From Cyanobacteria bacterium UBA2855 (GTDB taxonomy: Bacteria; Cyanobacteriota; Vampirovibrionia; Gastranaerophilales; Gastranaerophilaceae): a DNA stretch of 35,995 nucleotides. The first letter of the stretch is position 1. Every line of letters starts with the position of its first letter. A program made the translations under genes and the position numbers. Below are positions 23,114-31,800 of the stretch, in pieces. The notes below the pieces were generated by a model. That model did no database searches, had not been told where the DNA came from, and saw nothing but the letters and a program-made list of their open reading frames with translations. Where the stretch lies: assembly GCA_002350725.1 (NCBI GenBank), contig DEFJ01000009.1:1-35995 (forward strand). The letters run 5' to 3'.

Positions 23114-24403
23114 ATGAAATGTGCAAGGTGTAAAGAAGAATTAGCACCAAAAAGCATCGGAAACATTAAATTCCAATACTGTCCGACTTGTAACGGAGTT
23201 TGGATAAAATTTCCTATGCTGGAAAAATTATCGGAGAATATGGACTTAAAATCCCCGTTACTTAATCCGGCGGAACTTAATTCCATAAAAGTAAAAGAAG
23301 AAGCAAGACTTTGTCCGGATTGCGCTAAGGAGATGGATAAAGTGTACTTTAACGGTGTAATTGTTGATAAATGTTCGGAATGTAACGGGATTTATTTTGA
23401 TAATGGAGAATTATCTAAATTTTTCAATACTTTTTTGAAAAAGCAACTTCCTATAACCGATAATTTAGTATTTTTAAATAATTTAGGTGCATTAACGGCT
23501 GAAAATAAGAAAGGAGATAAAATGCAGGAAATAGAAATTCAAAGTAAAGAAAAAGAACAAAGAGTTGTTTCTATAAACGGGTTTGTCGTTTTAACTTTTT
23601 TAATTATATTTGCAGTATTTGCTTTTATATTTTTTATGTTAGGTGCTTATTGGATTCCGATTCCTGCAGTTGCTATAATCGCATTTACTGCAATTGGTTT
23701 TAAACTTCTAAAGCCGCAAGAAGCAATGGTATTAACAGTTTTCGGTAAATATATCGGAACATTAAAAGGCGCAGGTTTCCATTGGGTTAATCCGTTCGCC
23801 GTAAGCGTAACTCCGTTTGTTCCAATTTCACTTAAAGCTCGTACTTTAGATAACGGAAGACAGAAAATTAATGATGAATTGGGTAACCCTATTGAAGTAG
23901 GTATTATAGTAATTTGGGAAGTTCAAGACACCGCAAAGGCAGTATTTAACGTAGAAAATTACACAAGCTTTTTATCTTCTCAGGCAGATTCTGCGTTGCG
24001 TAATATTGTAAGAATGTATCCGTATGATGCAGCTGAGGATTCCGGAAAACAATCTTTAAGAGGAGATAGTCAGGAAATCTCTGCTAAATTAAAGGATGAA
24101 ATTCAACGTAATGTAAAAGTTGCAGGATTGAATATAGTTGATGCAAAGATTACTCACCTTGCTTACGCTCCTGAGATAGCAGTTGCAATGCTCCAAAGAC
24201 AACAGGCTGCAGCAATAATTGATGCTAAAAAAACAATTGTTGAAGGCGCAGTTAGTATGGTTGAAATGGCACTAAATAAACTTAATGATAATAATATCGT
24301 AAAACTAGATGATTCGGAAAGAGCAAGAATGGTAAATAACTTACTTGTTACATTGTGTAGTAATAAAGAGGCACAACCTGTAATTAAAAACGGAATGAAT
24401 TAA
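23114..24403 (+). CDS. Zinc-ribbon / SPFH (band 7) fusion protein
   Basis: 429 residues with AGGAGGG before the ATG. The N-terminal part has two TFIIB-type zinc ribbons: Cys3-Cys6-Cys23-Cys26 and Cys67-Cys70-Cys87-Cys90, each ending in a CNG-type knuckle with trailing aromatic residues. A membrane hairpin or two helices (about 155-205) follow. Then comes an SPFH/band-7 domain (QEAMVLTVFGKYIGTLKGAG, then VGIIVIWEVQDTAKAVFNV) and a coiled region with the flotillin-like APEIAVAMLQRQQAAAIIDA. SPFH proteins form membrane-bound oligomeric cages that organise proteases or lipids. A second start with its own ribosome site lies inside the gene (see 23510). Fusion of the zinc ribbons to SPFH in one chain is unusual to me. 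Confidence 0.85.
   Translation: MKCARCKEELAPKSIGNIKFQYCPTCNGVWIKFPMLEKLSENMDLKSPLLNPAELNSIKVKEEARLCPDCAKEMDKVYFNGVIVDKCSECNGIYFDNGELSKFFNTFLKKQLPITDNLVFLNNLGALTAENKKGDKMQEIEIQSKEKEQRVVSINGFVVLTFLIIFAVFAFIFFMLGAYWIPIPAVAIIAFTAIGFKLLKPQEAMVLTVFGKYIGTLKGAGFHWVNPFAVSVTPFVPISLKARTLDNGRQKINDELGNPIEVGIIVIWEVQDTAKAVFNVENYTSFLSSQADSALRNIVRMYPYDAAEDSGKQSLRGDSQEISAKLKDEIQRNVKVAGLNIVDAKITHLAYAPEIAVAMLQRQQAAAIIDAKKTIVEGAVSMVEMALNKLNDNNIVKLDDSERARMVNNLLVTLCSNKEAQPVIKNGMN
23510..23524 (+). promoter_or_regulatory. Internal ribosome binding site and in-frame ATG in the SPFH fusion gene
   Basis: AAAGGAG at 23510-23516, a five-base spacer and ATG at 23522-23524, in frame with the fusion gene (residue 137). Initiation here would give a 293-residue SPFH protein starting MQEIEIQSKEKEQ, without the zinc ribbons. 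Spacing and strength are as good as for any real start in this window. Confidence 0.6.
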
Positions 24404-24420
24404 TAATTTTAAGGTTAAGG

Positions 24421-24457
24421 CAAAAGGCGATAATCAAAAACTGATTATCGCCTTTTG
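24421..24457 (+). terminator. Intrinsic terminator after SPFH gene
   Basis: AAAAGGCGATAATC (24422-24435) pairs perfectly with GATTATCGCCTTTT (24443-24456). It ends the plus-strand run from 21025. Confidence 0.88.
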
Positions 24458-24464
24458 GTATAAA

Positions 24465-24494
24465 AATAAAGCCCGAACGCAAATGTTACGGGCA
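24465..24494 (-). terminator. Intrinsic terminator after sigma factor gene
   Basis: On the minus strand GCCCG ... CGGGC (24471-24494) is followed by TTTATTTTT. It lies 33 bases beyond the sigma factor stop codon. Confidence 0.75.
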
Positions 24495-24527
24495 GTGGTT
24501 GGTGTATAAGTAGTAGTCTGTTTAAAT

Positions 24528-25502
24528 TTAAATATAATCTCTGAAATGTTTTATATCCTTCTCTCTGATTCTGTTTATAGCAACAGCTTCCAGCTGTCTT
24601 ATTCTTTCTTTTGAATATCCTAATTTAGTTCCGAGCTCTTCCAGTGTTAAAACTTTTTCACCATTTATTCCAAATCTGCAATTTATGATTTCTTTTTCTC
24701 GTGCCGGCAAATTTTCAATAAGTTTTTGAATATTATCATGCAATGATATTGTATCCGCATTTTTTTCGGGCGAATTGCAAGATTTATCTTCTATATAATC
24801 TCCTATACATAAGTCATCCGTTACAGGAGTTTCAAGACTTATTGGTTCTTTTACTATAGCTCGTTTTATTGATAAAATATTTCGTTCGGTTAATCCCATT
24901 TTTTGGGCAATTTCAATTTCTTTCGGTTCTCGCCCAAGTTCGCATGATAATTCAGAGTATGCTTTTTTGTATTTTCTGATTTTATCAGCCATATGAACAG
25001 GTATTCTTATTGTTTTTGAGTTATTAGATATTGCACGCATTATAGTTTGTTTAATCCACCAAGTCGCATATGTGGAAAACTTACAATTCTTTTTATAGTC
25101 AAACTTTTCAGCAGCTTTGATTAAGCCTAAAGACCCTTCCTGAACTAAATCCATAAACAGGACACCTTGACCTGCATATTTTTTTGCGATACTTACAACA
25201 AGCCGCAAATTTGCTTGAATAAGTTTTCTTTTAGCCATTTTTGCTTTTCGGGTTTCCCCTGAATGAATATCTTTACCCAGACTCTGTTCCTCTTTTACAT
25301 TCAAAAGTTTTACTTTTCCAATATCTTTTAAGTACATCTGAAGTAAATCATTTTCTTTCGCAATCGTACTAAAAGTTCTTGGGTTATCAATATTATCATT
25401 GCATTCTGCACCTTCTTCCTCAGATATTTCTGCATCCTCTTGTGTTGTCGAAAAGTCCGAATACAAATCATCGTCACACAATACTTCCGCACTCAGTGTC
25501 AT
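24528..25502 (-). CDS. Sigma-70 family RNA polymerase sigma factor (group 2-like)
   Basis: 324 residues. Region 1.2 (LLQMYLKDIGKVKLLN), region 2 (NLRLVVSIAKKYAGQG, LMDLVQEG-type, KFSTYATWWIKQTI), region 3 and region 4 (ERIRQLE recognition helix) are complete. The acidic residues 8-40 replace the long region 1.1 of RpoD, and length and layout suggest a group 2 alternative sigma rather than the primary one. It is the third gene of a minus-strand cluster with a response regulator and histidine kinase (86-base gap after the kinase), so its expression may be tied to that two-component pair. Cyanobacterial-lineage genomes carry several such sigmas. Confidence 0.9.
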   Translation of the reverse strand: MTLSAEVLCDDDLYSDFSTTQEDAEISEEEGAECNDNIDNPRTFSTIAKENDLLQMYLKDIGKVKLLNVKEEQSLGKDIHSGETRKAKMAKRKLIQANLRLVVSIAKKYAGQGVLFMDLVQEGSLGLIKAAEKFDYKKNCKFSTYATWWIKQTIMRAISNNSKTIRIPVHMADKIRKYKKAYSELSCELGREPKEIEIAQKMGLTERNILSIKRAIVKEPISLETPVTDDLCIGDYIEDKSCNSPEKNADTISLHDNIQKLIENLPAREKEIINCRFGINGEKVLTLEELGTKLGYSKERIRQLEAVAINRIREKDIKHFRDYI

Positions 25503-25588
25503 TAATCACTTCTCCTCTAAACTATTCATAAATCCTACACATAGTTAGACGAGACAAAAGAAAAAAAGTTTCATTTTATATTAAGTTA

Positions 25589-26263
25589 TTATAAATTTTT
25601 AATGGGAACAGATATTTCAAATACAGTTTTTTTACTGTCGGAAGATTTTAATTTTATACTGCCGTTTTGAGCTTCAAGGTTTTGTTTACAAAGGTATAAA
25701 CCTATCCCTGAACCTGTTTTTTTAGTAGTAAAACCATCATCAAATAACGTCGTCTGAACTTTTTCGGATATAGCTTTTCCGTTATTTGCTATTGAAATTA
25801 CCAAATTATTACCGACAATATCTTCAAAAATTTCAATTTTTCCTTTTTTATCAATAGCCTCAATTGCGTTTTTAATAATATTTATGATGCAGGCTTGGAA
25901 TTTATTTCCATCAACATAAATTTTTATATTTTCTTTCAACGCTGAAGAGATTTTAATATCTTTATCCTGAATATAAACGGCTGACATATCGATAGTTTCT
26001 TGAATTAAATTTTTAGAATCGTAAATTTGGGGCACAATATTGGTTACGGACTTCAAATCCAACAAGCTGTTACCAATAAGCTTAACAGCTTTTTGAATAC
26101 AATTTAAGGCATTTTCAATAGCAGGATTGTCAATATTGTTCTTTACAAGATGTTTCTTTATGATTTCACTGTAAACATCACAAATAGAAAGGTGATTTCT
26201 TATTTCGTGCCCTATACACCTGGCTTGTTGACGGATTATATCTATATCATTTTGAGTTGTCAT
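25589..26263 (-). CDS. Sensorless histidine kinase
   Basis: 224 residues and no membrane segment. The phospho-acceptor is His19 in IGHEIRNHLS, only 18 residues from the start, so there is no N-terminal sensor domain. An HATPase follows with N-box NIIKNAIEAIDKKG and G-box KKTGSGIGLYLCKQN. It is cytosolic, so input must come from a partner protein or through the HATPase/DHp region. It lies between a NarL-type response regulator and a sigma factor, all on the minus strand. The partner is probably the adjacent regulator, although NarL-type regulators usually pair with HisKA_3 kinases, not this HEIRN type. Confidence 0.88.
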   Translation of the reverse strand: MTTQNDIDIIRQQARCIGHEIRNHLSICDVYSEIIKKHLVKNNIDNPAIENALNCIQKAVKLIGNSLLDLKSVTNIVPQIYDSKNLIQETIDMSAVYIQDKDIKISSALKENIKIYVDGNKFQACIINIIKNAIEAIDKKGKIEIFEDIVGNNLVISIANNGKAISEKVQTTLFDDGFTTKKTGSGIGLYLCKQNLEAQNGSIKLKSSDSKKTVFEISVPIKNL

Positions 26264-26281
26264 TGCGGCTCCTTTAACGAT

Positions 26282-26312
26282 AGAGGTTTGACCGAATTTC
26301 GATCGAACCTCT
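26282..26312 (-). promoter_or_regulatory. Stem-loop between response regulator and kinase genes
   Basis: AGAGGTT (26282-26288) pairs with AACCTCT (26305-26311), with an inner GAxCG/CGxTC extension. There is no T-run on the minus strand. It sits in the 104-base gap of the minus-strand cluster and could modulate differential expression or mRNA processing between the two genes. Confidence 0.4.
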
Positions 26313-26367
26313 AAAATTTACTATCCCTATCTCATATATAAACTGTTATATTTATTTATATTGGAAA

Positions 26368-27066
26368 TTATGCAGAGATTTTTGCACGTATTTTTTTACC
26401 AAAACCGTTGTTTAACGCATATAGAACAGCTTGTGTTCTGTCATTTACTTGGAGTTTTTGGAAAATATTATTTACGTGAGTCTTAACTGTAGTTTCAGAT
26501 ATAAACAATTTTCCTGCAATACCCTTGTAGTTATTACCCTGTGTAAGTAATTCCAAAACTTCCTCTTCTCTTGAAGTTAAATATGTAAGAAGATTTTCTT
26601 CATCTGACACTTCGCTTTCTTCTCTGAAAGATTGTTGGAAATGTTCGAAAAATTTTGAAGAAAGTGCCGAAGGTAAATAATATTTACCTGATAAAATTTC
26701 ATCAATTGCATATACTAATTGAGCTGATGACATAGTCTTTAAAACATAACCCTTAGCACCGACTTTCATTGCTCTATAGATCAAATCAGGATCATCATAT
26801 CCGCTAAGCACAAGAACTTTTGTACCCAATCCCAATTTCTCAATTTCTTGAATTGCTTGCAAACCATCTTTTTCAGGAAGATTGATATCCATAATAACAA
26901 TTTCAGGACGATATTTTTTTACTAAATTAATACCAATATTTGCGCTCGTTGTTGTTCCTGCTATATCATAGCTTGTTTCTAACGTTAATAATTCTTTAAT
27001 ACCTCTAAGATGCTCAGCGTTATCATCCACTAATAAGATTCTTGATTTTCTTTTAAACTCTCTCAT
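26368..27066 (-). CDS. NarL/FixJ-family response regulator
   Basis: 232 residues. Receiver domain: acidic pocket Asp14-Asp15, phospho-acceptor Asp60 in IVIMDINLPEKDG, conserved Lys in KGYVLKTMS. LuxR-type HTH at about 160-225 (LTSREEEVLELLTQG, then IAGKLFISETTVKTHVNNIF). It is a transcription activator or repressor, first gene of the cluster regulator - kinase - sigma factor. A perfect 8-bp palindrome lies upstream at 27233-27252 and may be an operator. Confidence 0.93.
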   Translation of the reverse strand: MREFKRKSRILLVDDNAEHLRGIKELLTLETSYDIAGTTTSANIGINLVKKYRPEIVIMDINLPEKDGLQAIQEIEKLGLGTKVLVLSGYDDPDLIYRAMKVGAKGYVLKTMSSAQLVYAIDEILSGKYYLPSALSSKFFEHFQQSFREESEVSDEENLLTYLTSREEEVLELLTQGNNYKGIAGKLFISETTVKTHVNNIFQKLQVNDRTQAVLYALNNGFGKKIRAKISA

Positions 27067-27232
27067 AATTTCCCCTCATATTTTTAAATTTAATTTTGCT
27101 GTCCTCTACTCTCTCTATACTACTTCGTTGAGTGTATGTTTACATCCATGCCCTGATTGATGTTTTTAAGATAAAAGCATGAAACTTTGATTTAAATCTA
27201 AAGATTGAGAAAATCGCTAAATCCATGACTAC

Positions 27233-27252
27233 ACCATGCTTTTGAGCATGGT
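27233..27252. promoter_or_regulatory. Perfect inverted repeat upstream of response regulator
   Basis: ACCATGCT-TTTG-AGCATGGT, 8-bp arms, 4-base spacer, 167 bases before the regulator ATG. A T-run follows only on the plus strand, where nothing upstream is transcribed in that direction, so an operator or leader hairpin is likelier than a terminator. Two near-copies of TTGATTTTTT follow it. Confidence 0.45.
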
Positions 27253-27358
27253 TGATTTTTTAGATTGATTTTTTGGACTAAATTGTTTGACTTAAATTTT
27301 TCCTGTTATTTTTAATGCAAAAATACGATTTATAAATTATAAAAATACATTAAATAAG

Positions 27359-28645
27359 TTATTTCTTTTTAGGTTTTGCTTCTACTGCTTCTGCTGCTTC
27401 AGCTTTCTGTCCATATTTTTCAATTGATTCTTCAAGATTAACTTTTAACTTTTTAAGTAAATTAATATCTTTTGCTTGATAATCTTCTAAATCTTCAATC
27501 TTTTCCAGAACTGATATTTTCATCTCTGTTAAATCTTCTGCGTATAACTTTTTATCTTTACGTTTTTTGTATGCCGCAGATGCCTTAAAGTTTTCTTCTA
27601 ATCGAGCATCGTCTTTTATGTAGGCTTTTAATTCTGCTTTTTTAGCATTATAATGTTTTCTTGTTAACGAAATAATTTCATTCATAATATTTTTTAGGCT
27701 TACACATTGGTCTTCCTGTAAACTCGGTTTTATTATTAAATCAGATTCGACTTCACCGTATAAATCCATATCACTTGCTATGGAATATAATCTTTTTGAA
27801 ATATTATCGGTAAGAGTAGTTGAAATAGTTTCTATATATTTTGAAATCCTTGCTATAGGAGAATTTATACTATTAGACTTACCTTTTGTAATATAAAGTT
27901 CTTTCTGCAATGCACGCGTTATATTATAAACATAATAGGATTCATTATGTTTTGCATCAGCAGTATGCTTTCCTGTCACAATTATCAGTTCAATCGGAGT
28001 TTTTGTATTATCCGTAGTATCCAACAGGCGCATTTGAATATCTCCATAACCGGAGCCTTGTTTATGACTAATCAGACCTCTTAAATATTCCGGTAACTTA
28101 TTTATTTCTTTTTGCGACACGTCATTCAGCCTTATATCAAAGTCTGCAACCGTAGTTTTGCCTTCGGTAATAGGTGCAATAATGTAACCAAAGTCTTTTT
28201 CAAGCTTTTCTAATAGTTTATTTAACAGAGAGAAATTTTTTATATCTTTCATAAATAAGGTTTGACGAATTTCATCACGAGGTTTTGCTCCGCTTCTGGA
28301 AAACTTTGAACGCCAAGTTTTTTCATCTTTTAAAAGATGCCCTGCATTATATTCAGCATCATAAACAATTCCCTCAATGCCGAGCGTCTTTAATGCTGCA
28401 ACAAATCTGTTACCGATAATTGTATTAGTAGCACCCTTCTTTTTCGAGTAATCAAATTCAAGCTTATCTCCAACCGTATAAATTCCTGTTTTTATAATCT
28501 TATCGGGACGAGCTGAAAACGAAACCGTATCTTGTGTAAGTTGATTTCTATAATTCGGCTTAATTAGCCTGTAATCAGTTCCGACATTATTATTAGACTT
28601 TGTTTTATTTATATTAAAATTTAACAGTAATGGGGTAATATTCAT
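27359..28645 (-). CDS. Tagged protein, possible divergent RelA/SpoT-fold enzyme
   Basis: 428 residues. The N-terminus carries the lineage tag (MNI ... TVSFSARPDK, Phe43). In the centre, the segments AKPRDEIRQ, ADFDIRLNDV, SGYGDIQMRL and PIELIIVTGKHTADAKHNES follow the order and style of a RelA/SpoT nucleotidyltransferase (KxR, D-xxR, GYxxI/H, EL/QI...AE..H). The match is by eye and weak. The C-terminal 170 residues are helical and Lys/Glu-rich, ending in a low-complexity AEAAEAVEAKPKKK tail. No signal peptide. If the fold is right, it might make or modify nucleotides or act as a toxin-like enzyme. An unrelated lineage-specific protein is the alternative. Confidence 0.5.
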   Translation of the reverse strand: MNITPLLLNFNINKTKSNNNVGTDYRLIKPNYRNQLTQDTVSFSARPDKIIKTGIYTVGDKLEFDYSKKKGATNTIIGNRFVAALKTLGIEGIVYDAEYNAGHLLKDEKTWRSKFSRSGAKPRDEIRQTLFMKDIKNFSLLNKLLEKLEKDFGYIIAPITEGKTTVADFDIRLNDVSQKEINKLPEYLRGLISHKQGSGYGDIQMRLLDTTDNTKTPIELIIVTGKHTADAKHNESYYVYNITRALQKELYITKGKSNSINSPIARISKYIETISTTLTDNISKRLYSIASDMDLYGEVESDLIIKPSLQEDQCVSLKNIMNEIISLTRKHYNAKKAELKAYIKDDARLEENFKASAAYKKRKDKKLYAEDLTEMKISVLEKIEDLEDYQAKDINLLKKLKVNLEESIEKYGQKAEAAEAVEAKPKKK

Positions 28646-28770
28646 ATCTAAGCCTTCCGTACTGACTTAAAACACATCAAGATTTTTATTTTACAAAATA
28701 TCGATAATTTAATCGAAATTGTAACATAGGTTAACAATTTCATTTTTATTTAGTTCTTATAAATTTATTC

Positions 28771-28799
28771 GTGACGAAATTTTATGTTTGTATTATGAT
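28771..28799 (+). promoter_or_regulatory. Possible promoter for pyruvate:ferredoxin oxidoreductase
   Basis: GTGACG (28771-28776), a 17-base spacer and TATGAT (28794-28799), 58 bases before the ATG. The -35 is four of six, the -10 five of six. Other AT-rich hexamers nearby could also serve. Confidence 0.4.
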
Positions 28800-28857
28800 G
28801 ATGTCAAATGATAGTGTACCATAATTATGATTTAAACATTAAGGAGGTTATTAAATT

Positions 28858-31800
28858 ATGGCTGGTAAAACAATAACTGTTGACGGAAACTACGCCGCAG
28901 CGCATGTTGCTTATGCTCTGTCCGAAGTATCCGCAATCTACCCTATCACTCCTTCATCCACTATGGGTGAATGGATTGATGAATGGGCATCTCAACACAA
29001 GAAAAACATTTGGGGCAAAGAAGTGAGAGTTGCTGAAATGCAATCAGAAGCAGGTGCTGCAGGTGCAGTACATGGTTCTTTGGCTGCAGGCTCTTTGACT
29101 TCTACATACACTGCTTCTCAAGGTTTATTGTTGATGATTCCTGTAATGCATAAAGTTGCCGGGGAAATGCTTCCGCACGTAATCCACGTTGCGGCTCGTG
29201 CATTGGCTGCTCAATCTTTAGCAATTTTTGGTGATCACTCAGACGTTATGGCTTGCAGAAACACAGGTTATGCAATGTTAGCTGCAAACAGCGTTCAAGA
29301 AGAAATGGACTTGGCTTTAGTTGCACACTTATCAACTTATAAAGCAAAAGTTCCGTTCTTACAGTTCTTTGATGGGTTTAGAACTTCTCACGAAGTACAC
29401 AAAATCGAAGAAATTTCTTATGAAGATATTGCTTCATTAGTAGAACCTAAATATATTGAAGAATTCAGAGCAAGAGCATTACGTCCTGAAGCTCCTATTT
29501 CTAAAGTTGGTGCTCAAAACGGTGACGTATACTTCCAAGGTCGTGAAACTTCCAACAAATACTACGAAGCTGTTCCTGAAATCGTTCAAGAATATATGGA
29601 TAAAGTTGCAAAAGTAACAGGTCGTCAATATCATCCGTTTGATTACGTTGGGGCACCTGATGCTACTGATGTTATTGTAGCTATGGGTTCAGGTTGTGAA
29701 ACTATTGAAGAAACAATCGAATACTTGAACGCAACTCGCGGCACTAAATACGGTTTGGTTAAAGTTAGATTGTACAGACCGTTTGACGTTAAGAGATTTA
29801 ACGAAGCTCTTCCTAAATCCGTTAAACGTATTGTTGCAATGGATAGAACAAAAGAACCTGGTTCAATCGGTGAACCTTTATACTTAGATGTTGTTGCAGC
29901 TTTAGAAAACAAAGACATCAGAGTTATTGGCGGACGTTACGGTTTGGCTTCTAAAGAATTCACTCCATCAATGGTTCTTGCTATATACAAACATTCTGAA
30001 TCTAACGGATTCCACGGATTTACGGTTGGTATCAATGATGATGTAACTCATAAATCTTTATCCGTAGATGAACATATCGTTACAGAACCTGAAGGTACTA
30101 CAAACTGCATGTTCTGGGGATTGGGCTCAGATGGTACTGTAGGTGCTAATAAAAACTCAATTAAGATTATCGGTCAATACACAGACAAAGATGCTCAAGC
30201 ATACTTTGCTTATGACTCTAAAAAATCATTTGGTGTTACCGTTTCTCACTTGAGATTTGGTGACAAGCCGATTAAATCTACTTATTTAATCACAGCACCT
30301 GATTTTGTGTCTTGTTCAGCTCACGCTTATGTTGGCAGATATGACTTATTAAAAGGTATTAAAGAAGGCGGTACATTCTTACTTAATTCACCTTGGTCTA
30401 AGGAAGAAGCTTTCTCTCACTTAACAAGAGATATGCAAGAAACAATTATCAACAAGAAGATTAAATTCTACAATGTTGATGCCGAAAAACTTATCCACGA
30501 ACAACCAGGGTTAAGAGGTAAGGGTGCTAATACCGTTATGATGGTTGCATACTTCAAAGTTTCAGGAATTATTCCGTTTGAACAAGCTTATGAAGGTATG
30601 AAAGAAATGACTAAGAAAACCTTTAAGAAAAAAGGTGATGACGTTGTTAACATGAACTTAGCATTGATTGATGCAGCCATAAACGCAACAGAAGAAGTTG
30701 TAATTCCTGCATCATTAGACGGTGTAGCTCACGCAAATCACGTTGAAATGATTCCGGCTGACGCTGATGAATTTGCTAAGAAAATCATTGAACCTTCAAT
30801 GAGACAAAAGGGTGACGATATCCCTGTTTCAGCAATGAGCGTTGACGGTGTTATCCCGACAGGTACGGCTTGCTTAGAAAAACGTGGTATCGCGCCTCGT
30901 GTTCCGAAATGGGTAAGTGAAAATTGTATTCAATGCGGAATCTGTGCTTCAGCTTGTCCGCATGCTGCAATCAGAACTAAATTAGCAGAACCTGCAGATT
31001 TAGCTAATGCTCCGGCAAGCTTTACTACAGTTGATGCTAAACCGAATGATCACGGTGAAAAATTCAAAGTTCAAGTATATTGCAAGGATTGTACAGGCTG
31101 CGGAGTTTGTGTAGATCAATGTCCGATGTCTAAAAATCCTGAAAAAGCAGCTCTTGTTTGGTCTTCAATTGAAGCAGAAGAAGCTGCCGGCGAAGTTGTT
31201 AACGAAAAATTCTTTGACGCTTTACCTGACAACGTAATGGGTAAAAACACAACTAAGACTATTAAAGGTGCAATGCTTAGAAAACCGCTATTTGAATTCT
31301 CAGGCGCTTGCGCAGGTTGTGGAGAAACTCCTTACGTTAAATTGGTTTCTCAATTGTTTGGAGAAAACACTATCGTTGCTAACGCAACAGGTTGTTCTTC
31401 AATTTACTCAGGTACATTCCCTACAATTCCTTATACTAAAACTAAGGAAGGCAGAGGTCCGGCTTGGGCAAATTCATTGTTTGAAGATAACGCTGAATTC
31501 GGTTACGGTATGAGATTAGCAGTTGATTCTAACAGAGAACTTTTGAAAGAAAACGTTGAAAAAGTTTTATCTAAGGAAGATGCTCCTGCTGATTTGAAAG
31601 CTGCATTAACTGAAGCTATGTCTCATTGGGATAACTCAAAGACTGAAGAAGCAGTTGCAGCTCAAAACGCAGCTAAAGTTGTTATCGACAAGTACGCAAA
31701 AGAATGCGGTTGCGATACAATCAAGAAAATTAAAGAACTTGAAGACTACTTCACAGATAAATCCGTATGGATTATCGGTGGTGACGGATGGGCTAACGAT

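Noticed and set aside
23114..24403. Zinc-ribbon/SPFH as two genes joined by an assembly error
   Set aside because: The frame is continuous with good coding character through the junction; an internal start explains the second ribosome site.
27233..27252. Palindrome as an intrinsic terminator
   Set aside because: The T-run is on the plus strand, where no gene reads into it; kept as a possible operator instead.
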